64,000 nt of DNA from Natrinema sp031626495 (GCF_031626495.1 NZ_JAMQOJ010000001.1:1054001-1118000); one strand, 5' to 3'; counted from the first letter of the stretch, positions 1 to 8,189 are shown. The notes: generated by a model from the sequence alone, not told the origin. Program-made: numbers and translations.

Positions 1-558
1 GTCCCACTCGCCGTAGATACCGAGGTTCGCGGACAGATCCGCGGGGCCGACGAACAACGCGTCGAGTCCCTCGACCGCGGCGATCTCGTCGACGTTCTCG
101 AGCCCCCGCTCCGTCTCGATCTGTGCGATGGTGACGATCTCGTCGGCCGCGGTCCGGTAGTACTCCTCCATCTCGAGCCCGTACCGAGAGGCGCGACTGC
201 CAGCGACGCCGCGAACCCCCTCGGGCGGGTAGCGCGTCGACTCGACGAGCGTCTCCGCCTCCGCCGCGGTTTCGATCATCGGTGCCATGACGCCGCTCGC
301 GCCGGTGTCGAGTACGCGCTTGACGACGACGGGGTCGTTCCAGGGGAGGCGGACGATCGCTTCCGTCTGGCTGTCGGCGGCGTCGACGGCCCGGACCATC
401 TCGATCACCGTCTCCATCGTGTTCGGCGTGTGCTCGATATCGAGGACGACGAAGTCGAACGCGAGTTCGGCGGTGAGTTCCGCGACCGCCGGGTCGCGGA
501 GCGACAGCCAACTCCCGACGGCCGGATCGCGCTCGCGGAGTGTCGCTGCGAGAGACAT
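1..558 (-). CDS. HpcH/HpaI aldolase family protein (C-terminus cut by window edge)
   Basis: The 186 visible residues start MSLAATLRERDPAVGSWLSL and contain FDFVVLDIEHTPN, VLDTGASGVMAPMIETAAEA, IAQIETERGLENVDEIA and LDALFVGPADLSANLG. These are the hallmarks of the HpcH/HpaI class II aldolases (2-keto-3-deoxy sugar acid aldolases, 4-hydroxy-2-oxoheptanedioate aldolase). In the family the Glu of QIETERG and the Asp of GPADLS bind the divalent metal, and both are present. The family cleaves 2-keto-4-hydroxy acids to pyruvate plus an aldehyde; the substrate here cannot be read. The start is the ATG complement at 556-558. The gene runs off the left end, so the C-terminal part is missing. Confidence 0.9.
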   Translation of the reverse strand, partial: MSLAATLRERDPAVGSWLSLRDPAVAELTAELAFDFVVLDIEHTPNTMETVIEMVRAVDAADSQTEAIVRLPWNDPVVVKRVLDTGASGVMAPMIETAAEAETLVESTRYPPEGVRGVAGSRASRYGLEMEEYYRTAADEIVTIAQIETERGLENVDEIAAVEGLDALFVGPADLSANLGIYGEWD

Positions 559-619
559 ACGTAGCCGTTCGCGAACCGAGGGAAAAACCTATCGGCGGAC
601 GGACCGGTCGGCCGGCTAC

Positions 620-1408
620 TCAGCCGTCGAACTCCGGCTCGCGGTCGTCCAGGAAGGCCGCCATCGACTCGCGCTGGGCGGCCGTTCCGAAGGTCCGTCC
701 GATGTCGCCGATGCTCGCTTCCATCCCCCGCTCGAGGCCGAGCGAGCGGAACCGGCGCATCACTCGCTTCTGCGCTTGCAGGACCTGGGGGTGTTTCGAT
801 GCCAGCGAATCGACGAGGTCGTCCATCGCGTCGTCGTACTCGGTCGCTTCGACGGCGCGGTTGACGAGTCGCCGCTCCACCGCCTGCGTTCCAGACAGCG
901 TTTTTCCGGTGTAAATGAGCTCCGCCGCGGTCCCCATCCCGGCCAGACGGATCAACAGTCCGCCGTGGATCACCGTCGGGAGGCCCACGTTCACCTCGGG
1001 CAGTCCCAACTGGGCGTCGGTCGTCGCGATGCGGAACTCGCAGGCCATCGCCAGTTCGAACGCCGCGCCGAGCGTGTACTCGCCACAGCCACAGACCACG
1101 ACGGCGTCGAGATCTCGGACCGCCTCGATCATCTCGTAGAACGCCCGCAGGAGGTCGTGTCCCTCGTGTGGCGACAGTGACTGCGCCCACTCGAGGTTCA
1201 ATCCGGCAGACAGGCCGCGGACTTCGTCCACGGCCGTCTCGGACTGCTCGGCGGCGATCGTCAGCACGGACACCGCCTCGGGGACCGATTCGATCTCGTC
1301 ACGGACGGCGTCCGCTTCGTCGAGGGTCAACAGGTTCAGATCGTTGCAATCGAGACGGAGGTGAGCGACGTGCGGGCGCTCCGCTTCCCGTGAGAGCGTA
1401 ACTGCCAT
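620..1408 (-). CDS. Enoyl-CoA hydratase/isomerase family protein (crotonase)
   Basis: 262 residues, the usual crotonase length. Both catalytic glutamates of classical enoyl-CoA hydratases look present: Glu118 in GAAFELAMACEF and Glu138 in LGLPEVNVGLP. The CoA-binding oxyanion-hole segment is weak: the usual AGxDL is replaced by SAGLNLEWAQS. The C-terminus (AAFLDDREPEFDG) is typical of haloarchaeal crotonases. Predicted role is hydration of 2-enoyl-CoA or a related isomerisation in acyl-CoA breakdown. I chose the ATG at 1408 because MAVTLSREAERPHVAHLRL starts the first beta strand; an upstream extension is Arg/Ser-rich and not family-like. It lies 61 bases downstream of, and on the same strand as, the aldolase gene's start, so the two could be co-transcribed. 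Confidence 0.88.
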   Translation of the reverse strand: MAVTLSREAERPHVAHLRLDCNDLNLLTLDEADAVRDEIESVPEAVSVLTIAAEQSETAVDEVRGLSAGLNLEWAQSLSPHEGHDLLRAFYEMIEAVRDLDAVVVCGCGEYTLGAAFELAMACEFRIATTDAQLGLPEVNVGLPTVIHGGLLIRLAGMGTAAELIYTGKTLSGTQAVERRLVNRAVEATEYDDAMDDLVDSLASKHPQVLQAQKRVMRRFRSLGLERGMEASIGDIGRTFGTAAQRESMAAFLDDREPEFDG

Positions 1409-1669
1409 CGATACGCCTCGTTCGGGCCGAACCGACAAGTAGCTACTCGCGGATCCCGCCGCCCGAGCCCACAACCGGACGTCCGGCGAGGGTGATCGAT
1501 GGCGGATCGTCCGCGAGCGCGTCCCTCGAGCCAGACGGTGCGACCCGGACCCGTTCAGCGCCGACGACTGACGGCTCACTGAACTGCAGCACCCCCATAG
1601 CACCTATACGCTGGCCGATCGTCTCTCCGTCCGAAGCCAGTGACCTCCCCGACTGAGACATCGACACCG

Positions 1670-2509
1670 ATGACAGCGACACCCATTATTCCGGACACCG
1701 CGCGGATCGGCCGCACTGCACTGCTCGTCGCGGATCTCGACGCGATGGTCGACTTCTATCGCGACGTCGTCGGCCTCGCGGTCCACGCACGAGACGAGAC
1801 GACGGCGACGCTCGGCGTCGACGAGACGCCGTTGCTCGTCCTGAAGCGAGCCGAGAACGCACCGGCCAGAAGTCGGGAGGCAGCGGGGCTGTTCCACAAC
1901 GCGTTCCGGGTCCCATCGCGGACCGCGCTGGGCGCCGCGCTCGAGCGGGTTCGCGATCGGTGGCAGCTAGACGGGGCGTCCGATCACCACGTGAGCGAGG
2001 CGCTGTATCTCACCGACCCCGAGGACAACGGGGTCGAAATCTACAGGGATCGGCCGAAAGCGGAGTGGCCACGCACGGACGATGGATCGGTACGGATCGG
2101 GACGGTTTCGCTCGACCTCGGCGACGTCGCTGCGCAGTCGGACGGGGCCGCGACGGCCCCGCCCGAAACGACGGTCGGACACGTCCATCTCGAGGTGTCC
2201 TCGATCGACGCCGCACGGGCATTCTACGTCGACACGCTGGGGCTTCGCGTACAGACGGCAGCCCGATCCGCGTTGTTCGTCGCGGCCGGGGACTACCACC
2301 ATCACCTCGGCCTGAACACCTGGAACGGCCGCTCGAAACCGCTCGACGGCCGTGGGTTGGCGTGGTTCGAGTTCGTCGTTTCGGACGAGGGAGCGCTCGC
2401 GACGGTTCGGCAGCGCCTCGAGGGCGCGGATATCTTCATCCGGGAGCAAGGGCGTAGTCTCGAGATCCGCGATCCGGACGGGATCCCGATCCGACTCCGA
2501 GCGGAGTGA
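1670..2509 (+). CDS. Two-domain VOC (glyoxalase/extradiol dioxygenase fold) protein
   Basis: 279 residues with two vicinal-oxygen-chelate modules, residues about 15-135 (RTALLVADLDAMVDFYRDVV) and about 155-270 (HVHLEVSSIDAARAFYVDTL). The arrangement and length match the haloarchaeal and bacillar CatE/YfiE-like two-domain VOC proteins, some of which act as catechol 2,3-dioxygenases. Potential metal ligands include the His of GHVHLEV, the His-rich AGDYHHHLGLN segment and the C-terminal Glu of SLEIRDPDG. The substrate is unknown. ATG at 1670 is preferred over an in-frame GTG at 1640 because family similarity begins just after it. It is divergent from the crotonase gene, with a shared upstream region of about 260 bases. 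Confidence 0.85.
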   Translation: MTATPIIPDTARIGRTALLVADLDAMVDFYRDVVGLAVHARDETTATLGVDETPLLVLKRAENAPARSREAAGLFHNAFRVPSRTALGAALERVRDRWQLDGASDHHVSEALYLTDPEDNGVEIYRDRPKAEWPRTDDGSVRIGTVSLDLGDVAAQSDGAATAPPETTVGHVHLEVSSIDAARAFYVDTLGLRVQTAARSALFVAAGDYHHHLGLNTWNGRSKPLDGRGLAWFEFVVSDEGALATVRQRLEGADIFIREQGRSLEIRDPDGIPIRLRAE

Positions 2510-2668
2510 ACGCGGCGAGCACCGACGCGAAGGCACGTTTACCAGACGATGGTCGCACGGTTTCTTTATTCAGAAACACACTCGAAACCGAATCGAGCAA
2601 TTCGGTAACTACAGATGCTTATCGACCGCTGAGATTCTTGCCAATCAGCGTATCTCTTCAAAGAATCG

Positions 2669-2691
2669 TGCTGAATACAGGGCGCGTATCC
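2669..2691. repeat. Dispersed repeat, right-arm half-copy (subtype TGCTGAATACAG)
   Basis: The segment TGCTGAATACAG GGCGCGTATCC matches the right arm of the fuller repeats near 4296 and 7426 (TGCAAGATACA followed by GGCGCGTAT or GCGCGTAT). Its first 12 bases are the exact reverse complement of 7846-7857. The rest of the gap 2510-2697 shows only a small hairpin after the VOC gene (GTTTCT/AGAAAC near 2570-2587), which might serve as its terminator. Confidence 0.55.
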
Positions 2692-2697
2692 ACCGGG

Positions 2698-3438
2698 CTA
2701 TTTTTCTGACTGCTTACTTCTGAACTCTTTTTTCAGATGCATCAGTGCGAGTGTCGGCGCATTCTTGATAAAATCCCAAACAGCCCGTGGGCCTGCACCG
2801 GCTAGCACTCTCGTGGCCCCTTTCTTCTGTGTGAAGAATACCGGGCGGCCTCGGTAGATATCGCGTTCGTAGATTCTGTTCTCGTCCCTGTTTTCGAGTA
2901 CCTCCGTCACCGTTCGTACGTTATTCCAGTCGCCTCGCATCACGACCACGCCGTCGGGATTCACGATGTGTACCGAGTTCGGCATCCCCCCGTATTTCCC
3001 GTGGGCGGTTCCTTCATGATCGTCCACGAGGACGGTGCGCTCAACGTCATACTCGGCTGCAAACGTCCGTGCTCGTTCGAGTTTGGCTTCCAACGAGTCG
3101 TGGGCCTCGTAGTGTTCTCCTGGATGTGCCTCCCTCGTATACAGCAGGATGAACACCACGTCTTCGAACTGCTTCTGGAGTTCGTCCATCACGTGAACTT
3201 TCGAATCCGTGATGGGACACGTGATGCTGCCGGTCTCTAGGACGACCCAACTCCCCCTGAAATCCGAAAACTCGACCGTCTCCCCCTCCAGCGTCACAGC
3301 TTCGAAATCGGGGGCCTCGTCGCCCGGCTCGGGCCCGTCGAAGCTTCTGAAGTCGTAGTATTCCGGGCTGAAATGCCTGTAGTTATATGCCCGATTCGTC
3401 GGTCCGTCTCCCGTCGGATCCGTTCGTGACTCAGCCAT
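2698..3438 (-). CDS. Deiodinase-like redoxin (thioredoxin-fold) protein
   Basis: 246 residues. After an acidic N-terminus, a thioredoxin-fold domain (about residues 35-190) has GSWVVLETGSITCPITDSK, then LLYTREAHPGEHYEAHD, VLVDDHEGTAHGKYGGMPNS and a closing VMRGDWNN. This order, including the xEAH motif and the W-N ending, is that of the iodothyronine deiodinase (T4 deiodinase) branch of the peroxiredoxin superfamily. A single cysteine sits where animal deiodinases carry selenocysteine, and I see no other Cys in the protein. A halogen or peroxide substrate is possible but unproven. The ATG at 3438 is followed directly by the conserved region; an upstream ORF extension lacks similarity. It is divergent from the Bat-like regulator at 3570, a likely regulatory pairing. 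Confidence 0.75.
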   Translation of the reverse strand: MAESRTDPTGDGPTNRAYNYRHFSPEYYDFRSFDGPEPGDEAPDFEAVTLEGETVEFSDFRGSWVVLETGSITCPITDSKVHVMDELQKQFEDVVFILLYTREAHPGEHYEAHDSLEAKLERARTFAAEYDVERTVLVDDHEGTAHGKYGGMPNSVHIVNPDGVVVMRGDWNNVRTVTEVLENRDENRIYERDIYRGRPVFFTQKKGATRVLAGAGPRAVWDFIKNAPTLALMHLKKEFRSKQSEK

Positions 3439-3569
3439 GGTTCTACCAGTGAGTAGGGTGACGGGACAGGTATGGAGGCTGCCTAGTATTATCGGTAGTA
3501 TATAAGTCGAAGCGGAGCGAACTACGGGCAATGAATCCAGAGAGCACCGAACCGGAGTCCGACTAGCGT

Positions 3570-4223
3570 ATGCGGGCTGTCACCTTCACGCTCGACCAAC
3601 CGGACGGTTCACACATCGTATACAGAATGTTCGGTGCGAACTCGGAATTCGAACGAGAGCAAATCTACCATCTCAACGTCCTCGCGGATGAAACTGTCAT
3701 CCTCCTTGGCCGGCTCCGGGGAGACCTCGACGAAGCGAGACGATTGCTGGGAGACCACACGGACGTACTCGGGTACAGTATCTCCAGCGAGGAGCCACAG
3801 GTCGGGCTCGTGTATGTACACGCTCGGCCACCGTCCGTCACGAAGCAGTTCTTGGAGCTCCCCCGAATCCACGAGGTGTTCTTCAATTTCCCGATCGGGA
3901 GTACCAGCGACGGACGGCTCAGCGTGGAGATGCTCGGCGAGACGAACGACGTGTTACGAGAAGCCCTTGCTGACGTGCCGCCGGAACTCGACGTGACTAT
4001 CGAGCGCATCGGCCCGTATCCGGACGCGGGAGAGCATATTTTGGCCCTCTTGACCGACCGCCAACGAGAGGTGCTGGATATCGCTCTGTCCCTCGGATAC
4101 TACGACGTTCCACGGCAGGCAACCCACAGTGATATCGCGGACCGACTGGACTGTTCTGTTGCCACCGTGGGCGAGCATCTCCAGAAAATCGAATCCCGCG
4201 TGTTCGAGCATATCCGTCCCTAA
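3570..4223 (+). CDS. HTH_10 (bacterio-opsin activator-like) transcription regulator
   Basis: 217 residues. The C-terminal region has LLTDRQREVLDIALSLGYYDV, then ATHSDIADRLDCSVATVGEHLQKIES. This is the HTH_10 (Bat) DNA-binding domain typical of haloarchaeal regulators: LTxRQxExLxxAxxxGYY, then a sigma-70-region-4-like helix-turn-helix. The N-terminal 150 residues are the poorly characterised sensor half common to this family. It is divergently oriented from the deiodinase-like redoxin, with 131 bases between starts, so control of that gene is a reasonable inference. Ligand and target are unknown. Confidence 0.88.
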   Translation: MRAVTFTLDQPDGSHIVYRMFGANSEFEREQIYHLNVLADETVILLGRLRGDLDEARRLLGDHTDVLGYSISSEEPQVGLVYVHARPPSVTKQFLELPRIHEVFFNFPIGSTSDGRLSVEMLGETNDVLREALADVPPELDVTIERIGPYPDAGEHILALLTDRQREVLDIALSLGYYDVPRQATHSDIADRLDCSVATVGEHLQKIESRVFEHIRP

Positions 4224-4240
4224 TCCGATTCGCTGGAAAC

Positions 4241-4325
4241 ACCCTCCGTATCTTGCACGCGCTTTCTGCCAGCTGCTGGATAGATTGAGCGAGGTGTGCA
4301 AGATACAGCGCGTATCTTGTAGACC
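4241..4325. repeat. Dispersed hairpin repeat, full copy (subtype TATCTTGCA)
   Basis: The inverted repeat GTATCTTGCAC (about 4248-4258) / GTGCAAGATAC (about 4296-4306) is perfect over 11 bases around a 37-base loop. It is flanked by CCTCCGTAT on the left and AGCGCGTATCTTG on the right. The same architecture recurs at 7371-7446. It sits between the Bat-like regulator and the broken response regulator, whose stop codon is only about 50 bases away. It contains no ORF. It could be a MITE-like element or a transposon end; which one cannot be decided here. Confidence 0.6.
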
Positions 4326-4371
4326 TCTCAAGGGTAATGATGCCTCGATTTCGCGTGCCTGCGCCGTATTG

Positions 4372-4721
4372 TTACCCGTCCGGTGATGACAGACGGACTA
4401 CTTCGAACCGGAACCCCTCGAACGTTCGGATGAGATCGGTGAACGCGTCGGGGCCGACCGGCTTGGTGAGGTGCGCGTTCGCGTATCCCTCGTAGCTCCT
4501 CACGATGTCCTCTTCGGCGTCCGATCCGGTCAGGATGATCACCGGAGTGCGCTTCAGGTCGGGATCGTCCTCGAAAGGCAATCCGATGCCACCTGCCCGT
4601 CCGTGACGACGTGAAGGTCGTTGCTGATCCGTCCATCCGTGAACGCCTCCCGTATTGGTCGAACGTCCCCGGGATTATCCTCAATGAGCAGAATTTCGGC
4701 CGGTTCGTGGCGATCAGTCAT
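4372..4721 (-). pseudogene. Response regulator (receiver domain only), inactivated by internal deletion and frameshift
   Basis: The N-terminal frame reads MTDRHEPAEILLIEDNPGDV and continues to VVTDGQVASDCL before a stop. A second frame then continues DDPDLKRTPVIILTGSDAEE and ends AHLTKPVGPDAFTDLIRTFE. Together these are the start and end of a typical haloarchaeal single-domain response regulator. The middle (normally DFLxxxGxxxxAPRPDLILLDLNLP, with the phosphoacceptor Asp) is missing, and the two parts are out of frame near 4575-4590. The start codon overlaps the stop of the upstream histidine kinase by 8 bases, so this was the kinase's cognate regulator. The product could not be phosphorylated. 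Confidence 0.85.
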
Positions 4722-7143
4722 CGGTTTCCTCCGCCGTCGTGGTCTGTTCGTTGGGCTGATCGCCGAAATCAGGCGAGCGATTAGCATCCGGGATGGTGAA
4801 GTAAAACGTCGATCCGTCACCCGGCTCGGACTCGACCCAGATATCGCCTCCGTGTCGGTCGATGATCTTCTCACACTGTGCCAGCCCGATACCGGTTCCC
4901 GAGTATTCCTCGTCGGTGTGAAGCCGCTCGAACACGTCGAAAATACGGTCGGTCTGCTCGGAATCCATCCCGATGCCGTTGTCGGCCACCTGGAACACCC
5001 ACTCCCCACCGTCACGTTCGGCGCTGATCTCGATCTCCGGTGGGTCGTCGCCGCGATACTTAATTGCGTTCGAGACGAGGTTCTGGAACACCTGTTCGAG
5101 CTGATTCCGATCGGCTTCGACCGTGGGCAGGGATCCGACGTCGATGGTAGCGTCGCTCTCTTCGATCTGTCGCTCGAGGTTTCTGAGCGCGTTCTCGATG
5201 ACAGCGCCACAGTCGGTGGGTTCGAGCGGTTCGGCCTCGGTATCGATCCGCGAGTACGCGAGCAGGTCCTCGATCATCTCACGCATCCGCTCGGCGCCGT
5301 CGACCGCGTATTCGATGAATTCCTCGGCGTCCTGATCGAGTTCGTCCGCGTATCGACCTTCGAGGAGCTGGAGGTAGCTCGATACCATCCGGAGGGGCTC
5401 CTGGAGGTCGTGGGAGGCCACGTAGGCAAACCGTTCGAGTCGCTCGTTGGACTCCTCGAGCTCTCGTTGGTACTCCTTTAGTCGGGTGATGTCACGGGTG
5501 ACGCCCACCCGGCCTACCTCGTCATCGATTTCGAGGGGGACGAACCGGTTGTGTACGTCGCGGACCTCGCCGTTCGGCCCGATAATTTCCGTCTCGAACT
5601 CGACTGAGTCGCGTTCACCGTCGATGAGTTCGCGCCATTCCTCCTCGTCCGTGTCCACGAAACGCTCGCCGAAGAAGGCCGAACCGTGAGCGCCCAGCAA
5701 CTCCTCCCGGGTATGCTGGCTCATCGAGACGAAGGCGTCGTTGACGAAGACGATGTGGCCTTCGCCATCGGTGGCGTACACCCCGTCGTTGACGGTCTCG
5801 ACTATCCGCTCAAACTGTTCTAACCGCTGCTCGCGTTCCTTGCGCTCGGTGACGTCGTTCGCGTCGCCGACGATCCGATAGACGTCGCCGTCCTGGTCGT
5901 AGATGGGGGTAGCCCGATCGTGGATCCACCGAACCTCGCCGTCGGGGCGAACGATCCGGTACTCGGCCTCGTACTCGTCTTGCACCTGCTTCTCGAATTC
6001 CTCGACCACCATCTCCCGATCGTCCGGATGGATCGTCTCGGCCCAAGTCGTGGTGTTCTCGTAGAGGTCTTCGCGGTCCACCCCCCAGACCTCCTCGTAA
6101 GCGGGGTTCACGTAAAGTAGCTCCTGCTGATCGGCGGTCGTCATCCAGACGACCTGGTCGAGGTGCTCAGCGAGCTGTCGGAACCGGCGTTCGCTCTCGC
6201 GAAGCTCCTGTTCCATCTGCTTGCGCTCGGTAATGTCGCGGACGACGCCGACGCGACCTCGCCCGCCCTCGACCTCGAAATGCCTGAACCGGCTCTCGAC
6301 GTTGATCGCCTCGTCGTCGGCCGTGTAAATATCCTCCTCGAACGAGGCGACGTCCGTCTCGCCGGACTCGAACTGCTGGCGGGCCTCCGCGTCGATGTCT
6401 TCGAAATTTTTCCCGAACACCACCGAGGCGTGGGATCCCAAAAGCTCAGACCGGTCGAAACGCGTCATCGAGACGAATCCGTCGTTCACCCGCTGGAACC
6501 GTCCTGCCTCGTCGAGGACGTATACCCCGTCATCGACCGTCTCGACGATCCGCTCGTACTCTTCGAGGTCATCTCGGGCTTGCCGCAGTTCCGTATTGCG
6601 TTGTTCGAGTTCGCTTGCGCGCGTTCTCGACCGGGAATCGTGGAAGCCGATAGCGTACCCAGCGATGGCACCGAACGAAGCCAGGTTGAGGATGATTCGG
6701 AGTGGTGCAGTCAAGGTACCGGCGGCAGGTTGGACGTGATAGAGCCAGAGGGCCGTGGCCGTCACGACAGCGCTACCGAAACACCAAACACCGATAAGCG
6801 GATAATAGCGAGGATCGACGCCGGTGTCCGGCAACTGGTACGAACGGTAGATGAGGATGACTCCTGGACCAGCGGACAAGCTGAAGGCAATAAATATGTC
6901 GAACGGTGACGCGTTCCCCGAGGCCAACGTATACGCCAACATGGTGGCGAGGACGATCAACAGGACCCCGAAGATCGTGAGTGAGTATCGCCCACTAACG
7001 GCGCGCATCCACGGATGCCTGTCGATGGCGCGAATCAATCGGCGTACGCCAGTCAGCTCCTCACGAGGAGTAACTTGCTTCTTTGAGGTGTCCCTGGTCT
7101 GAGATCGGTAGCTCGTGTCCGATCTTGTATTCTCTCTTGTCAT
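4714..7143 (-). CDS. Membrane-bound PAS histidine kinase
   Basis: 809 residues. Four predicted membrane segments (about 54-73, 82-99, 113-136, 146-167) are followed by three PAS domains (about 195-310, 318-435, 443-555) separated by DITERK-type boundaries. The HisKA phosphoacceptor is His578 in YVASHDLQEPLRM, and a HATPase_c domain follows with NAIKYRG (N box), VADNGIGM (G1) and GTGIGLAQCEKI (G2). It is a complete sensor kinase of the haloarchaeal PAS type with a multi-pass anchor. Its stop overlaps the start of a receiver-domain gene that is now broken, so the kinase must signal through another regulator or is orphaned. The signal is unknown. Repeat copies lie beyond both ends of the kinase-regulator pair. 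Confidence 0.93.
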   Translation of the reverse strand: MTRENTRSDTSYRSQTRDTSKKQVTPREELTGVRRLIRAIDRHPWMRAVSGRYSLTIFGVLLIVLATMLAYTLASGNASPFDIFIAFSLSAGPGVILIYRSYQLPDTGVDPRYYPLIGVWCFGSAVVTATALWLYHVQPAAGTLTAPLRIILNLASFGAIAGYAIGFHDSRSRTRASELEQRNTELRQARDDLEEYERIVETVDDGVYVLDEAGRFQRVNDGFVSMTRFDRSELLGSHASVVFGKNFEDIDAEARQQFESGETDVASFEEDIYTADDEAINVESRFRHFEVEGGRGRVGVVRDITERKQMEQELRESERRFRQLAEHLDQVVWMTTADQQELLYVNPAYEEVWGVDREDLYENTTTWAETIHPDDREMVVEEFEKQVQDEYEAEYRIVRPDGEVRWIHDRATPIYDQDGDVYRIVGDANDVTERKEREQRLEQFERIVETVNDGVYATDGEGHIVFVNDAFVSMSQHTREELLGAHGSAFFGERFVDTDEEEWRELIDGERDSVEFETEIIGPNGEVRDVHNRFVPLEIDDEVGRVGVTRDITRLKEYQRELEESNERLERFAYVASHDLQEPLRMVSSYLQLLEGRYADELDQDAEEFIEYAVDGAERMREMIEDLLAYSRIDTEAEPLEPTDCGAVIENALRNLERQIEESDATIDVGSLPTVEADRNQLEQVFQNLVSNAIKYRGDDPPEIEISAERDGGEWVFQVADNGIGMDSEQTDRIFDVFERLHTDEEYSGTGIGLAQCEKIIDRHGGDIWVESEPGDGSTFYFTIPDANRSPDFGDQPNEQTTTAEETDD

Positions 7144-7506
7144 TCTTCGGGAGGCCCTTTACTGCGGAACGCGTGGGTCAGCTACCGCCTGCCCCGCGAT
7201 CGGCCCTTTCAGCAGTAGGGATCGAAGTCGGGTTTGACCTCATTATTCATTTGATAACGGGAGCGGGGATAATCCTGCTGGTCGTCTCTACCCGTTCCTC
7301 GGTAGAAGTGAAGACGGTAAGAGACTCCCTGAGCACACGCTGGCCTGTTGTTGATGCGCTGCTGCATTCACCCTCTGTATCTTGCACGCCGCTTCTGACA
7401 ACTGATCAGTAGTTCGTTGAACCTCTGCAAGATACAAGGCGCGTATGCATCTCCGAGATTACGAACGACCACAGCATTATGCCGCTTGCTTCCCTAAGGA
7501 GTAGGG
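7144..7506. other. Intergenic region with a dispersed repeat
   Basis: About 360 bases lie between the divergent kinase and the small Cys-rich protein gene. A short plus-strand reading frame across 7083-7412 is not protein-like (biased, no recognisable family, overlaps the kinase start). Apart from the repeat at 7371-7446, I see no gene or convincing RNA. Confidence 0.5.
7371..7446. repeat. Dispersed hairpin repeat, full copy (subtype TATCTTGCA)
   Basis: The inverted repeat TGTATCTTGCA (about 7376-7386) / TGCAAGATACA (about 7426-7436) is perfect over 11 bases. It is preceded by CACCCTC and followed by AGGCGCGTATGC. It shares left and right arms with the copy at 4241-4325, while the loop has diverged. 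Confidence 0.6.
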
Positions 7507-7800
7507 ATGGCAGACACGGAAAACTGCCGAGAGGAGCAAACAGACGACGAGAACCGACGCGGGGACGGAGTTCCGGACTCGCTTCCCGAGTGCCACCGTC
7601 GCGGCTGCACCGAGAGGGCGACGTTTGTCGTCCTCGAACGATATCAGGAAGAAACCGGGCACGGCGCCGTCGAGGCAGAGGCCGTTCTCTGTCAAGAGCA
7701 TGCCGACGAAGAGAGTCCCACGAATCTTGATGGCAGTTACGCGGAGTACGTGTTTCGTGTCGAGCCTCTCCAAGAGACGCTTGACATGGACACAGCATAA
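7507..7800 (+). CDS. Small Cys/His-rich haloarchaeal protein, putative metal binding
   Basis: 97 residues, acidic. It carries PECHRRGCTERATF and, about 30 residues later, VLCQEHADEE, giving a possible Cys/His cluster for one zinc ion (C-x4-C ... C-x2-H). No named family is recognised. Proteins with this layout are common in haloarchaeal genomes as conserved small hypotheticals, but that is recollection and not shown by the sequence. It is flanked on both sides by copies of the dispersed repeat. Codon use and acidity support a real gene. Confidence 0.65.
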   Translation: MADTENCREEQTDDENRRGDGVPDSLPECHRRGCTERATFVVLERYQEETGHGAVEAEAVLCQEHADEESPTNLDGSYAEYVFRVEPLQETLDMDTA

Positions 7801-7830
7801 TCGAACGGATGTAGTTCGATCACTCTGTCG

Positions 7831-7867
7831 TGCTGAATCCATCCTCTGTATTCAGCAGGCGGCTTTT
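7831..7867. repeat. Dispersed repeat, left-arm half-copy (subtype CTGTATTCAGCA)
   Basis: ATCCTCTGTATTCAGCAGGC followed by GGCTTTT matches the left arm of the copies at 4241 and 7371 (CCCTCTGTATCTTGCACGCC GCTT). A short local inverted repeat, TGCTGAAT (7831-7838) / ATTCAGCA (7850-7857), is also present. Bases 7846-7857 are the exact reverse complement of 2669-2680. Confidence 0.55.
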
Positions 7868-8002
7868 GGCACGGTTCGGATAGATCGATAGCCGCTTCGG
7901 AAACTGCTTGCTCCATACCGAACGTGGATTGCACGTTCAACTCTGGATAAAGAAACCATAGTACCAACTACTGTTATCCGCTCCGGTACTGTGGTCTCTC
8001 CT

Positions 8003-8185
8003 ATGGCCCCCGACTACCTCGAGGAGTCCGACGACGGTGCCTGGAAACGCGTCGACGCCGAGACCTGGGAAGACTGGCTGACCGTCACCTGTCCGGAGTG
8101 TGGTGCCGAGATGCAACTCCGCGCCCTCGCGCAACACGAGTTCGTCGCCGACTGTGGGGGGTGTGGCACTCGGTTTATCGAGTGA
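8003..8185 (+). CDS. Small zinc-ribbon-like protein
   Basis: 60 residues, MAPDYLEESDDGAWKRVDAE at the N-terminus. CPECGAEM at residues about 34-37 and CGGCGTRF near the end form a two-knuckle C-x2-C...C-x2-C zinc ribbon. Trp-rich lead-in (WKRVDAETWEDW) and high acidity are typical of haloarchaeal small zinc-finger proteins, many of which are uncharacterised. ATG 8003 is chosen over an in-frame GTG at 7991. It is convergent with the UspA gene ending at 8190, only 4 bases away. Confidence 0.75.
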   Translation: MAPDYLEESDDGAWKRVDAETWEDWLTVTCPECGAEMQLRALAQHEFVADCGGCGTRFIE

Positions 8186-8189
8186 GTCG

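Noticed and set aside
7083..7412. 109-residue plus-strand frame overlapping the start of the membrane kinase
   Set aside because: Overlaps a strong gene's start on the other strand and has no recognisable protein character.
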